DNA from: Bacillus sp. NTK071
GTDB lineage: Bacteria > Bacillota > Bacilli > Bacillales > Guptibacillaceae
Reading direction: 5' to 3'
Assembly: GCF_017303315.1 (NCBI RefSeq)
Contig: NZ_JAFKOI010000004.1
Span: 1 to 64,000, forward strand
Length of the DNA: 64,000 bases
The notes below the pieces were generated by a model, which ran no database searches, was not told the DNA's origin, and saw only the letters and a program-made list of their open reading frames with translations. Made by a program: the position numbers and the translations under genes. This document shows, piece by piece, positions 25,101 through 33,264 of the stretch (position 1 is its first letter; every line of letters begins with the position of its first letter).

Positions 25101-26310
25101 TTTCCATATTCATCAGCTGTTCATCGATTTCTTTTAATAAACGATTGGTATCCAACTCAACATCTTGCTTCTGTCGCAGTAACGTACGGCTTCTTTCTTC
25201 TTCGCGAGATCGCTTTGTTTCGTTCGCATGATAATCGTCATTCAGTACGTTTACTTTTGATTTCTCTTCCTTTAACTCCGCTTCAAGATTCCATACTTTA
25301 TGAGAAGAGAGACGTTGTTTCTGCATCTCATATGTATTTTTATCCTGCGTTTGTACACGAATATTCTCTGTGACCTCTTCAATCGTTTTATGAAGCTCTT
25401 CTTGCTCATGAAGAAGGTTCTCATATTCCTTCGTCTCTTTATTCAACCGCCTGGAGCTTTTTCTATACTCTACTGCCTGATCTACAAGATAGCGTTGATT
25501 GTATGTATCGTACACACCGTTTAACTTTTTAAGAGAAACCATTTCTCTCTCTAGCTGCTCGATCTGTTGCTTCGTTTGATCCATTTGCTCGATCGTATCT
25601 GAAAGATGGCGTAAATCATCATCAGATAGAGGCGGAAGCGCTGCTTCAAGGATTTCGTAGATAACAGTCGGCCTGAATTCTTTTGAGAGCTTTGGACTCC
25701 TAAGCTGAATGAGTAGTTTGATTAACTCTTCATACGCTTCGATCGTTTCAAACCCAAAGATATGCTTGTTCACGAGTTTCATATAATCGCCCTGCGTTTG
25801 AACAACCTGTCCTCCTTCGCCTATGAGGTTTACAAGTTCGACGCGGGATAGAGGTACCTTACTCTTCTCTCCTGCTTGACGCTCATTTTTGTAAAGTGCG
25901 ATGTCTACTCCTACACGGCGATTGTCCGTAATAGCAAATCCCCAGAACTTTAACGGCTTATGACGTTTTGCTTGAAGTCCGATCCCAGTAGTGACGTATT
26001 GATTCGTATCTTTTCGCTTGTATTCTATATAAAGGTACCCTGTCCGTTCGTCACGGTTCACAATTTCCTTTTCACCAAGCAAGTAGTCTTCCATTTTACG
26101 CGCTTTCGACCCGAATGGATCAAGGCGATCAGGTGATTTCTTCCCATCTAATAAAACGGGCAAGAAACTCTGCATCGTAACTGATTTCCCAGAACCGTTG
26201 CTTCCTCGTAAAAGAAGCTTGCCATCTGAGAAATCAAACACTTCATCATCGTAATACCAGAAATTCAGCAAACCAGCCCGGTTCATCTTCCATTGATTCA
26301 CACCACTCAT
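22153..26310 (-). CDS. jetC: Wadjet protein JetC, SMC/MukB-like ATPase (TIGR02680)
   Basis: 1385 residues. Walker A GSNGSGKS lies at residues 36-43 near the N terminus. The middle ~900 residues are two long coiled-coil arms around a hinge-like region. The C-terminal end holds the ABC signature FSGGEKAMAMY and Walker B ISLDEAFAGVDENN, so the ATPase head forms by folding back as in MukB/SMC proteins. It is the loop-extruding motor of the anti-plasmid complex. It overlaps jetB by 4 bp (ATGA). Full-length for its family. Confidence 0.92.
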   Translation of the reverse strand: MSGVNQWKMNRAGLLNFWYYDDEVFDFSDGKLLLRGSNGSGKSVTMQSFLPVLLDGKKSPDRLDPFGSKARKMEDYLLGEKEIVNRDERTGYLYIEYKRKDTNQYVTTGIGLQAKRHKPLKFWGFAITDNRRVGVDIALYKNERQAGEKSKVPLSRVELVNLIGEGGQVVQTQGDYMKLVNKHIFGFETIEAYEELIKLLIQLRSPKLSKEFRPTVIYEILEAALPPLSDDDLRHLSDTIEQMDQTKQQIEQLEREMVSLKKLNGVYDTYNQRYLVDQAVEYRKSSRRLNKETKEYENLLHEQEELHKTIEEVTENIRVQTQDKNTYEMQKQRLSSHKVWNLEAELKEEKSKVNVLNDDYHANETKRSREEERSRTLLRQKQDVELDTNRLLKEIDEQLMNMENDADEASFSQDAMNQQDYKRKQLDDFDFTVWSKEAEQHEKKLSDLEEKLRLFEDLREKMQLKNKEIADEQFQLEQHRHQESDWLGIFEGDKENHLKRIYQWTEAHPEFQVTNDALSTVSRNLYSLYEPISYSAVTDTVSPFVVAYQNKLRNDLSELHAREKAVDLKIEEAEQALDEWKNQKDPEPDTKEETKEARQQLLGANVGFAPFYTVVEFQEHVSETVQNRIEAALLDTGILDALIVNQRVAAKHDRILEANPTMMAHTLADFLKPDLHDECAISAEKIDDVLRSIVIGDQGEGEVISIQEDGRYKIGTLSGHALPVERVRYIGRNARRRYREALIEELNGELMLLNEKKQHIHNEKENVEGDIAEASSALNEFPNDKDLDESYQNIKKVRFSIKQIEKQLQKLSDQVKEIDKEYQALKHTLAEQTRDLNLENNRAAYRTAKDLMKRYVKDLWALKSLHIQYRNSHRRYHEMSERLEEIEEDIITLDGELNVLKDRIERGTKNIAVIEQQLAQAGAEDIRKQIRDVQQQLEHIQRELHENNTKLPRLETTRDNQETQLSEKKEKLLFWEQLKHAWREAFQDELERKFVGDFTEDAFESIAQEIEKKYGALLTDKEKSQVESSLSNVFYNQQTNLTEYRMREYQEQHPIPSWMEDVSDDALRPMIEQWKQKTTRRVIELDLLGQQVSPYFVERNLEENFANQEKFLDDQDKELYEEILFKSVGNKLRSRIRRAENWTEKMDELMESSDSSSGLTFSIKWRPRTAETEEELDTKDLVHILKQDAKLLKEQDLERITAHFRSKIAKAKQWIEEKGEGHTLLQVLKEVLDYRKWFSFVLSYQRTNEPKRELTNNKFFTFSGGEKAMAMYIPLFTACYSRYREAEDTAPYIISLDEAFAGVDENNIREMFEIVEQLGFDYIMNSQVLWGDYDTISSLSVCELVRPKNADYVSVLRYKWDGNRLNLKEPEIVLEEEDEKQVTLT

Positions 26311-27464
26311 TGTTGTGCCTCCTTCACATATTCTGCAGGGTAATATCCAACCATTCGACCGAACCCAGATTGCAAGACGAGCATGCTAGATTCATGTTCG
26401 ATGTAAGCAAGTTCCCACTCTACTAGAAGCTGCAGCAGTTCTTCTGTTAGTTGTTTTGCAGAACTGTCACGGTACTTCTTACTCCACCCATGACCGTCTT
26501 TATTTTTAATATCTGCCATAAGCAGCTCAAATTCAGAAAGGGTGAACCGTATCTCACCCATTTCATTTACAGGAAGCTCCTCCATCATGCTTCTGATGTG
26601 TGAAGCCACGTGAAGCGCAATATCCATAATCGTTTTCTGATCAGGAAAAAGCGTATACAGCTGCTTTCGCTCATCTAATACGAGCATGGCCGCATTCTTA
26701 AATACTTCAAGTCGAAAAGGTGTATGTTCCTCAAGATCATCACGTAATCGATTTCGATAGTTTCGAATATAAGCAAAATCTTGATCCTCTTCGCTCTCAC
26801 GGTAGACGACCGGTGAGAACATCAGCTTTCGATATACGCGCTTTCTTCGTTCATCATTTTTATGCCGACGCCATTCACTCTCTAGAATCTCTTGCATCGT
26901 ATCGTATTGAAACAAGTCATCCGGATACGAACGCATAAAGTAGCGTGCATATACGGTAACTTCATACAGCACTTCTTCCTCTTCATTCGATGTGAATTGT
27001 TCCAAATCACCATCTACGGTTTTCACAAGTCGTAGGGCAACAAGCTTTTTTAACGCACGCACCAGTGATTTCCGGTGCTGAAAGTTCGTCCAATCAAGCG
27101 GAAATTCTCCTGGATACAATTCCTGAATGTCTTCTGTTATGTCTGATAGAAGAAACTGATCATCGACAGAGCGACGTTCCGTAAATGCAAGAGCACAGCA
27201 GAAGATCGCATAATCCATAGGCTCCGTGAACTCCTGGATCCCCATCCAGCTTTTCGGATCAACCGGAATCTTCTCAAGCTTAATAAAGTGCTGGTGAACG
27301 ATTAAATCAAATCCAAACTTATCTGATAAATACCGTTTCAACTGGTGTTCACGCTCACGGATAAGATGATAGGAGGACGGCTCTTCAGTCCGAAGCACCC
27401 AGAATTGTTCAAAAAGGATTCCAAGTGCCTGTTCAGTTTTTTCATCAAATTGAGTCTTTTCCAT
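26307..27464 (-). CDS. jetB: Wadjet protein JetB, MukE-like subunit (TIGR02678)
   Basis: 385 residues with the winged-helix-rich character of TIGR02678 (DUF2398) proteins: VLRTEEPSSYHLIREREHQLKRYL near the start and GRMVGYYPAEYV near the end. JetB is the KITE/MukE-like subunit that binds the kleisin JetA. Its start overlaps the jetA stop as TAATG, and its stop overlaps the jetC start, so translation is tightly coupled. Confidence 0.87.
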   Translation of the reverse strand: MEKTQFDEKTEQALGILFEQFWVLRTEEPSSYHLIREREHQLKRYLSDKFGFDLIVHQHFIKLEKIPVDPKSWMGIQEFTEPMDYAIFCCALAFTERRSVDDQFLLSDITEDIQELYPGEFPLDWTNFQHRKSLVRALKKLVALRLVKTVDGDLEQFTSNEEEEVLYEVTVYARYFMRSYPDDLFQYDTMQEILESEWRRHKNDERRKRVYRKLMFSPVVYRESEEDQDFAYIRNYRNRLRDDLEEHTPFRLEVFKNAAMLVLDERKQLYTLFPDQKTIMDIALHVASHIRSMMEELPVNEMGEIRFTLSEFELLMADIKNKDGHGWSKKYRDSSAKQLTEELLQLLVEWELAYIEHESSMLVLQSGFGRMVGYYPAEYVKEAQQ

Positions 27465-28957
27465 TATGATGTCACCTCTTCTTCAACGAACCGAAACGTC
27501 ACATCAGGCATTTCAAGAACGCCATCATTCGAATGCAACGCTACGCATTCTCCCTCATGAACCGTTACTGCGACTTTGCGGCCGAACTCTGTTTTCACCG
27601 TTCGATCTTCACGTGCCAGCGCTTTCCCCAGCCATGACAGAAGAAGCTTTCGAACATGAGGCTCAACAATAGGAAGTTCTTTAATCCGAATCTCACTTTC
27701 TGAAATGTAATTTTCTATTACTTTCTTTTCTCGCTGTCTTTGTTCAAGATGAAGTCGCTTCATTCGTTCGATTTTTTCCTTGTTGTCTTCAATCGCCCCT
27801 GCACGTGTTTTCTCTCGATACTGTCGTATTCTGGGGTTAGTCCTATGTTCCATAGGCTTCTCATCCCAAATATCGAAGTAGATATCTTCGGTAGGCACGT
27901 GATCGATTTGCAGGTGTCGCGTATGAAACACACCGAATGCAACAGAGGATAGCTGATGAGCTTCTTCGATATCTTGCAGCCCATCAAACCATTTTGCAAG
28001 ATGAAGATAGTCGTTTTTTCTACTCTTAAATTGCTGGTTACGCTCACCAAGCCTCTGAACTACTCGCGTTATCCGTCGAATCGCTTCATTCGTTCTACTT
28101 TGAAGCCGCTCAAACTCACTCTCACCATGCTTATTTCCAAGAAACCATGTTTTGAGGTTGATCCATTTTGCTTCTAGATCTTCGATAGGATCATAGCTTT
28201 GTTCCGTTTCAAAACGAAACGTCTGATCTTGGTGCTGAGTAACCTGCCGAAAGAAAGGACGCAAAAGCTGTGTATCCACATTCCGTAAGAGATCTTGAAT
28301 CTGCAGTGCCGTCCGCTGTAACGCTATAATAAAATCTCGCAAATACGTCGTGAACTGGTCTTTATATGCCAAAAACGCATCAGTCTTCATCCGCTCCGCT
28401 ACTTCTTCACTATGTATGTAAGCCATATAATCTGAGGTATTCTGCGTAATTTGTTTAAAATAGAAGATCGCATCATTCCATAACTGCGCGCATTCTTCGT
28501 TCGATTCCTTCTTATCCCCTGATATCGTTGCGTTAATGTTTGAAAGAACATGATAAAGACGCTCAAACTGACTGCGCTCAAGCGAACCACCAAAGCTTTC
28601 TCCCATATTCTCAAGGTTCATCAACATCCGTTCAAACTCTACCGTATATGGTGTGCATTGATAACGAAAACTCTTTTTCTTATACTCATCGATTGTCTTC
28701 GCTTTCCTTTGCTCCTGACTAGCAAGCAAGTTCCCCCACTTCACCAGTGAATCCAGATCCTGTTGCAGCGCTTCCATCGAGTAGCCCTCGAATTCTTCAA
28801 ACCCCTGTAAATACTCTAGCACTTCTTCAGGAAACAAGAACTCTCGCATGCGCTCGTGTTGAATATAAAAGTATCGTAGAATAGGACGATAACTCCAGGC
28901 TTTATCAGCAGTTAAGTAAGTTGCCTCTTTTATCTTCTTTTGTAGACCTTGTTGCAT
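27464..28957 (-). CDS. jetA: Wadjet protein JetA, MukF-like kleisin (TIGR02677)
   Basis: 497 residues matching the TIGR02677 (DUF2397) type: WSYRPILRYFYIQHERMREFL at the N terminus, a helical middle, and KLLLSWLGKALAREDRTVKTEFG towards the end. It is the kleisin that bridges the heads of the JetC dimer. It is first in the operon, preceded by AAAGAGGTG. A TATAAT (28-29 kb boundary, minus strand, about 29051-29056) lies about 95 bp upstream and may be the operon -10. The order A-B-C-D and the four TIGR families define the type usually called Wadjet II. Confidence 0.88.
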   Translation of the reverse strand: MQQGLQKKIKEATYLTADKAWSYRPILRYFYIQHERMREFLFPEEVLEYLQGFEEFEGYSMEALQQDLDSLVKWGNLLASQEQRKAKTIDEYKKKSFRYQCTPYTVEFERMLMNLENMGESFGGSLERSQFERLYHVLSNINATISGDKKESNEECAQLWNDAIFYFKQITQNTSDYMAYIHSEEVAERMKTDAFLAYKDQFTTYLRDFIIALQRTALQIQDLLRNVDTQLLRPFFRQVTQHQDQTFRFETEQSYDPIEDLEAKWINLKTWFLGNKHGESEFERLQSRTNEAIRRITRVVQRLGERNQQFKSRKNDYLHLAKWFDGLQDIEEAHQLSSVAFGVFHTRHLQIDHVPTEDIYFDIWDEKPMEHRTNPRIRQYREKTRAGAIEDNKEKIERMKRLHLEQRQREKKVIENYISESEIRIKELPIVEPHVRKLLLSWLGKALAREDRTVKTEFGRKVAVTVHEGECVALHSNDGVLEMPDVTFRFVEEEVTS

Positions 28958-29243
28958 GTTTACACCTCTTTTTGTTTACTCTTTCTTTATTTTAGAGTTT
29001 TGATCAGTAAGTAGATTAGCCCTACTTTATTACCAATTTATCCCTAATAAATATTATACTAGATTACAAGGACTAATTGCTGTTTAGTTTTAGGATAACA
29101 AAGAAGTTAAAGGAAAATAACAGTCCTTTTATTACCAGACAAGCGTTTCTACGCTCTCTATGAATGAATGTATGTATTTATTTATTTATCAAACAATTTA
29201 GTTGAATTTAGATTATAATAGGTTAAAAAAGGAAGTTGACGCC
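28958..29243 (-). promoter_or_regulatory. Intergenic region upstream of jetA
   Basis: AT-rich and without a gene. On the minus strand a TAGTATAAT motif close to 29056 is a plausible -10 for the Wadjet operon; the -35 is unclear. No repeat recognised. Confidence 0.3.
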
Positions 29244-29381
29244 ATGCTAAATAAGCTCCCTATAGATTTAAAATATGACATTGGATTTAAGCATCTGTTA
29301 GGGATTGATGAGAACAAAAAATTCTTAATTCGCTTTTTGAATGACGTTTTGCAACCTGACCGCGAAATTAAATCTATTTGA
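29244..29381 (+). pseudogene. N-terminal fragment of an Rpn-family (PD-(D/E)XK) transposase-like nuclease
   Basis: 45 codons after AAGGAAG: MLNKLPIDLKYDIGFKHLL, then GIDENKKFLIRFLNDVLQ and a TGA. This matches the start of Rpn/PDDEXK recombination-promoting nucleases (pattern: short basic start, D-x-x-FK-x-LFG, N-x-x-ILI-x-FLN-x-VL). The other ~250 residues, including the catalytic site, are absent. The sequence after the stop is a structured inverted repeat and then a GGGACAGG-family repeat. A possible C-terminal piece of a related gene lies at 60951-61312. Confidence 0.7.
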
Positions 29382-29389
29382 ATAGGCAT

Positions 29390-29447
29390 CGGTGAAAAAC
29401 CCCGGAGATGTGATACCTAATCACACCGCTCTCCGAATCCATCACCG
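29390..29447. repeat. Nested three-stem inverted repeat
   Basis: CGGTG, GGAG and TGTGAT on the left are mirrored by ATCACA, CTCC and CACCG on the right, giving a 58-bp structure of three successive short stems separated by internal loops. It could be a structured RNA or a repeat relic. It follows the Rpn fragment directly. Confidence 0.45.
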
Positions 29448-29469
29448 CTACAAAAGACCCAAAGAAGAC

Positions 29470-29631
29470 CAAAGGGACAGGTACCTCGTCCCTACAATTA
29501 TCTAATAACTCAAAAAGCATAGAACGAATCAAAGAACTTATACAATTAGAAGTAAAATAGTATTAAGGATAGTACAAATCTTAATAAATCAATATATCGG
29601 GATGGGACAAGACACCTGTCCCTCTGCCTCC
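29470..29631. repeat. GGGACAGG-family repeat (B2)
   Basis: Begins AAGGGACAGGTACCTCGTCCC and ends GATGGGACAAGACACC...CCTCTGCCTCC; the core shares GCATAGAACGAATCAAAG and AGTAAAATAGTATTAAGG with the copy at 51328. The rest of the gene-free stretch (29632-29845) shows nothing recognisable. Confidence 0.75.
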
Positions 29632-29845
29632 TCAGAAATTAGCTTTTCCTCTCTTTGCTTATTCAACACTCCAAAACCAAGTTGAGCGTGTTAAATGACA
29701 ATAAGCTATCAGCTCTCCATTCAATTGCACCTATAGAAGTTTGTCTCCTTACAACCTATCTTTTCACTGTGTGTACCCTACACCTCTTACTCTACTAACC
29801 TACAAAATTCAAAAATAATAGGACCTCCCGATTCCGAGACGCCCC

Positions 29846-30148
29846 TCACCTTACCTTTATACTGTCATGCAACATTTCATACATCATCTTCATCTTAATT
29901 AACTTCAACTCGTTTTCTTCAAACCGCTGCACTAACGCCTTATTTGCCTGACCATCAAAATTATGTTCAATCTGATTGAGAATCGCTTTGTGTCGCTCAC
30001 TAAGTGAACCGACTGCGTAGCAATGTTTTAAATGAGTGTTTAATAGATTTGCTTCCGCTTCTAGATCATTTTTGATCTGCATTCTTAAGGCATCCTTTTG
30101 GCGCTGCCTTTCCCAGTAATCGTTCCACCAGTCAAAATTAAAGTCCAC
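29846..30148 (-). CDS. Small helical partner of the lipase-like effector
   Basis: 100 residues, aromatic-rich start (MDFNFDWWNDYWERQRQKD) followed by long helices (EAEANLLNTHLKHC, ENELKLIKMKMMYEMLHDSI). No signal peptide. It lies 18 bp after the lipase-like gene on the same strand, as the 116-residue helical gene does beside the DUF6792 protein. I infer a targeting or chaperone role like the TlaA proteins that bind the C-terminal helices of TslA. Family not recognised. Confidence 0.7.
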   Translation of the reverse strand: MDFNFDWWNDYWERQRQKDALRMQIKNDLEAEANLLNTHLKHCYAVGSLSERHKAILNQIEHNFDGQANKALVQRFEENELKLIKMKMMYEMLHDSIKVR

Positions 30149-30166
30149 TTCTTCACCTTCCTCTCA

Positions 30167-31561
30167 TTATGATTCGTATCGTAGCCACTGCGCGAGATAT
30201 TGATCGGCTCGCATCAAATCTTGACTCATTCGTTCCATGTTATAAGCGATATCCGCTGTATCCTGATGCGTATCACCAAGTGAAGCCATTAAACTATCGA
30301 ACATCTGGATATCAAATAACATCGGCACACCGTCTACTGGTGCTTTCGTAAACTCATGGAAGTAGCTCTCCACATCTGAAACATCTAATTTATCGAATTG
30401 CCCGCTTTTTACCGAATTGATGTATTTGCTTTTCATATCGCGCATCGTGTTCATGTACACATCAAGGAATTCGAGCAATGCCTGTTTCGTTGCTTCAATC
30501 TGCTCCTCGCTCTGCTTCATTTCTTGCACATAGCTTTCCATTAAGGCTTCTTGAATTTGAATATGGAAGTCTGAGACACCGCTGTTTTTAAGGGCAAGTG
30601 GGGATAGGTTTAGTTTGCTTTGTAATTTTTCGTCGAAGAGCACCTGTGGTACAAAGTAACCTTCATCGTTATACAAACTTGAATCTAAGTAATTTTTAAT
30701 CCCGTGCATGGCTACACCAGGCATACCCGCTTGGTCTGGATCATTCATATAATAAACGGATCCAACCGATTTCTCATAATAGGTGCCTACCACGTCATCA
30801 GGATAGGTATAGCTGATGACATTATCTTTGTACTCCCCATTAATGGCATTTTGCTGTTGCTCAGGGGTTAATAGTGAATAAATATCTGCAGCAGCAAATG
30901 TGACGGCATTCGAATCATGATTGACCGCAAAATACTGCGCTAATCCCCCACCAAGTGAATGGCCGACAAAGGTGATGTTTTTGGCTCCATACTTTTTAAC
31001 ATAGTGATCCACTTTTTCTTCCGCTTCAGTAAATTGATTCTTATGTATATATGAAATGGTGCCAGCTTTTGAATCTAGTTCAGCTCGACCACTTGCTAGA
31101 CTCGCATCCTGAGAAGGGGTTCCTAAATAGGCTGTTGTCCCATACCTCTTTTTGGTATAATTGGAATTGCCTAAAACGATGCCTTCTAGGTCTTCTTTGA
31201 TATCTTTATTTGATTCAGAAGAATCTATAGCTTTAGTTTTAAAGACTATCTTATCACCTTCTATAGTTGCTCCCCCTCCAGCTAAACGAGCATCTTGAGA
31301 TGGAGAGCCTACATATTTCTGCACTACTTTTTTTTCACTTATTTTAGGAAGTTGAGTACCACGAAAGCTTATTACGACCTGTTTAGTATCAGGATTTTGT
31401 AGTACATAACCTTTGAGACCTGTTGCAGGGTCCTTGATTGTATCTATTTTTATCCACTTTATTCTTTCACCATTAATATTAGTAATTTTCACACTAGTTA
31501 CAATGTCTTCATATGTATTTCTAGATATTACTGCAGCTTCATTATCACTTAATTTTTTCAT
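30167..31561 (-). CDS. Lipase-like alpha/beta hydrolase with C-terminal helical domain, candidate T7SS effector
   Basis: 464 residues. VVISFRGTQLP at ~62-72 and FVGHSLGGGLAQYFAV with Ser202 form the oxyanion strand and nucleophile elbow of class 3/Mbeg1-like lipases. A likely acid is the Asp in SYTYPDDVVG. From ~300 the protein is helical with no second enzyme domain, like an LXG region placed last; this is the reverse order known from the T7-secreted lipase TslA. The segment KYVGSPSQDARLAGG is repeated as AYLGTPSQDASLASG about 60 residues later, an internal duplication. AGTAAGGAGGAAGAA precedes the ATG. The start is only 49 bp from the divergent lipoprotein start. Confidence 0.82.
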   Translation of the reverse strand: MKKLSDNEAAVISRNTYEDIVTSVKITNINGERIKWIKIDTIKDPATGLKGYVLQNPDTKQVVISFRGTQLPKISEKKVVQKYVGSPSQDARLAGGGATIEGDKIVFKTKAIDSSESNKDIKEDLEGIVLGNSNYTKKRYGTTAYLGTPSQDASLASGRAELDSKAGTISYIHKNQFTEAEEKVDHYVKKYGAKNITFVGHSLGGGLAQYFAVNHDSNAVTFAAADIYSLLTPEQQQNAINGEYKDNVISYTYPDDVVGTYYEKSVGSVYYMNDPDQAGMPGVAMHGIKNYLDSSLYNDEGYFVPQVLFDEKLQSKLNLSPLALKNSGVSDFHIQIQEALMESYVQEMKQSEEQIEATKQALLEFLDVYMNTMRDMKSKYINSVKSGQFDKLDVSDVESYFHEFTKAPVDGVPMLFDIQMFDSLMASLGDTHQDTADIAYNMERMSQDLMRADQYLAQWLRYES

Positions 31562-31610
31562 TTCTTCCTCCTTACTAAAAAAGAGATTATATTACATAAG
31601 AGGTGATAAT

Positions 31611-31946
31611 ATGAAAAAAACACATTTAATAACTATTGTATTCATTATACTTTTAGGAGGGTGCAATGTGAACTCAAACAATGAAACTTATGATCAAGAA
31701 TTTATTACAAAAGCTGAAAAAAAAGCTGAGAGCTATTTAAGAAATAATTACAAAAATATTGATAAAATTAAATTCAGTGATGATCATAGTAATCCTATGG
31801 GTGGGTTAGTTATTAGAGGAACGATAAATGATAATTCCAATTTTTCAATGGATGTAGATGATTCTTTAAAAATCATCGCAATTAGTGAAGGAGAAAATTT
31901 CCCTGAAGAAAAAGACGAGTGTAAAGATAAAACCTGTGATTATTAA
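31611..31946 (+). CDS. Small lipoprotein, candidate immunity protein (TilA/DUF1433-like)
   Basis: 111 residues from the ATG after AAGAGGTGATAAT. The signal peptide ends in the lipobox LLGGC. The mature domain has KAESYLRNNYKNIDKIKF, NPMGGLVIRGTIND and a two-cysteine tail ending KTCDY. The NYxNI...PMGG...GxxN pattern is like staphylococcal DUF1433/DUF4467 lipoproteins, a group that includes immunity proteins for secreted lipases. Placed head to head with the lipase gene. Surface neutralisation of the lipase is the likely role (inference). Two decayed paralogues and a stub follow. Confidence 0.75.
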   Translation: MKKTHLITIVFIILLGGCNVNSNNETYDQEFITKAEKKAESYLRNNYKNIDKIKFSDDHSNPMGGLVIRGTINDNSNFSMDVDDSLKIIAISEGENFPEEKDECKDKTCDY

Positions 31947-32064
31947 CTCGAAAGCAATAGCAATTTTATAATTCTCTATCATTAATAGGGTCACTCTTCC
32001 TGTACATTGGTCATAAGGATAGTGGCCTTAATTGCTGCACTTTTATAGTAAGGAGAATCCTGGA

Positions 32065-32316
32065 ATGAAACGACTTTTATTTTACCTATCGTTCATCGTT
32101 TTAATGAGCTGCAGTGTGAACTCTAACAGCGAAAACTACAGCGAAGAAACAATTGAAAAGGCGAAAGCCAGCGTAGAAAGTTACATTATAAATAATTATC
32201 AAAATGTCGAAAGCGTAGAGTTTAAAGAGTCTCCTTCTGCGCCAATGGGTAGACTTGTTCTTGAAGGCACCGTTAATAAAAAAGCGGCATTTACTATCGG
32301 AGTGAATGACCTGTGA
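32065..32316 (+). pseudogene. Truncated lipoprotein paralogue with an internal deletion
   Basis: 83 residues from ATG 32065 (after AAGGAGAATCCTGGA): lipobox LMSC, then SVESYIINNYQNVESVEF and APMGRLVLEGTVN. It stops at GVNDL, about 25 residues short. The terminal codons of the family (TGTGACTAT for CDY) are still present right after, but out of frame (CCTGTGACTATGAA), so an internal deletion fused the middle to the end and shifted the frame. It could still be exported as a shortened lipoprotein. Confidence 0.7.
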
Positions 32317-32515
32317 CTATGAAGTTAGTAAGTAACAAGTTTACTACTCTCTCAGCCTGTTGCCTTAGATCTTTTCTGTGCAAGCAGGTTTTCTTTTTGC
32401 AGTATGTGGGCTACTACCCTCTTCCCTTCTATACCGTTTATGCTGATCGAGAAAAGGCATAAAGCTATCTGATTAAAATTTATATACAGAATGATTCAAC
32501 TCGAGGTGAGCTCAT

Positions 32516-32860
32516 ATAAAATTAATCCGCATTTACGCCATTGTATCGCTAATTATGCTCATTTTATTAGTTGGTTGTAGCGTGAATTCTAGTACGAAAG
32601 AATACAGCGACGAAACAGTGAGAGAAGCACAAGCAAACGTAATCAGCTACATAGAAAATAATTACGCTAACATTGAAACCCTTAAAGTAAATGAGCACTA
32701 TAAAGCAGAGATGGGGATTATGACTGTGGATGGTAAAGCAAATGGTGAAGCTTTTTCTGTAAGCCTGGACACTAATCTTATGGTGGCTGGGGTTGCGATA
32801 CTAAGTGAACAATTTCCGGAAAAGAAAGAAGAATGTCTGGAGAGGCTATGTGACTATTAA
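32516..32860 (+). CDS. Lipoprotein paralogue with ATA at the start position
   Basis: The family alignment places the start at ATA 32516, four bases after a good GAGGTGA; the codons then read KLIRIYAIVSLIMLILLVGC, a full lipoprotein signal peptide. A stop lies just upstream in frame. The first ATG (32555) would leave only seven residues before the lipobox Cys, too short for export. So either the gene initiates at ATA or an ATG-to-ATA change has silenced it. The mature part is complete (VISYIENNYANIETLKV ... EECLERLCDY). Confidence 0.6.
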   Translation: MKLIRIYAIVSLIMLILLVGCSVNSSTKEYSDETVREAQANVISYIENNYANIETLKVNEHYKAEMGIMTVDGKANGEAFSVSLDTNLMVAGVAILSEQFPEKKEECLERLCDY

Positions 32861-32915
32861 AATTGCCTTTCTAGATATTAGATTCAATACATAAGGAGGT
32901 ATTCCAATTTCTAAA

Positions 32916-32940
32916 ATGCGATTTTTATTATTTATAGGAA
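32916..32940 (+). pseudogene. Start stub of a fourth lipoprotein paralogue
   Basis: ATAAGGAGGT is followed by ATG at 32916 and MRFLLFIGI, the beginning of a lipoprotein signal peptide. It is cut at 32938 by the GAATCATCGGGGACGG end of a repeat, after which no family sequence remains. The truncation point coincides exactly with the repeat end. Confidence 0.55.
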
Positions 32941-33150
32941 TCATCGGGGACGGTTCTGCTGATTCACCTACTCTTTAATAAACAATTAAATCACTAGAAA
33001 GATCGACGTGAATCACATATACACATGACGTTGTAACTTTTATCACTAACCTTACTACACCAAAAAATGAGCTAGATAACTCACCACCGCATGTACAAAC
33101 AAAAAGACCAGGCAACACATAGATAGATATGGCTACCTGGTCTTTCTTCA
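32938..33150. repeat. GGGACGGTTC-family repeat, divergent copy (A5)
   Basis: Left end GAATCATCGGGGACGGTTC...GATTC (32938-32965) matches the family. The expected hairpin appears later as AAAGACCAGG / CCTGGTCTTT (33103-33145), with the T-tract used by the copies at 61742 and 62643. The spacer is longer and the right end is not recognisable. The rest of 33151-33264 shows nothing. Confidence 0.6.
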
Positions 33151-33264
33151 ATCATATAGATAACCTTAATTAATAAAATCGTTTCCTCGATTCTACTTAT
33201 TTCTTATCACAATGATTACATGAAATCACAAAAGCATTATTCAATAAAATTAGAATAGTGACTC

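Noticed and set aside
22153-28957. Many 60-90 codon plus-strand frames opposite the Wadjet genes
   Set aside because: They are shadows of jetA-jetC: no ribosome sites, low-complexity content rich in Arg, Ser, Phe and Cys, and full overlap with conserved genes.
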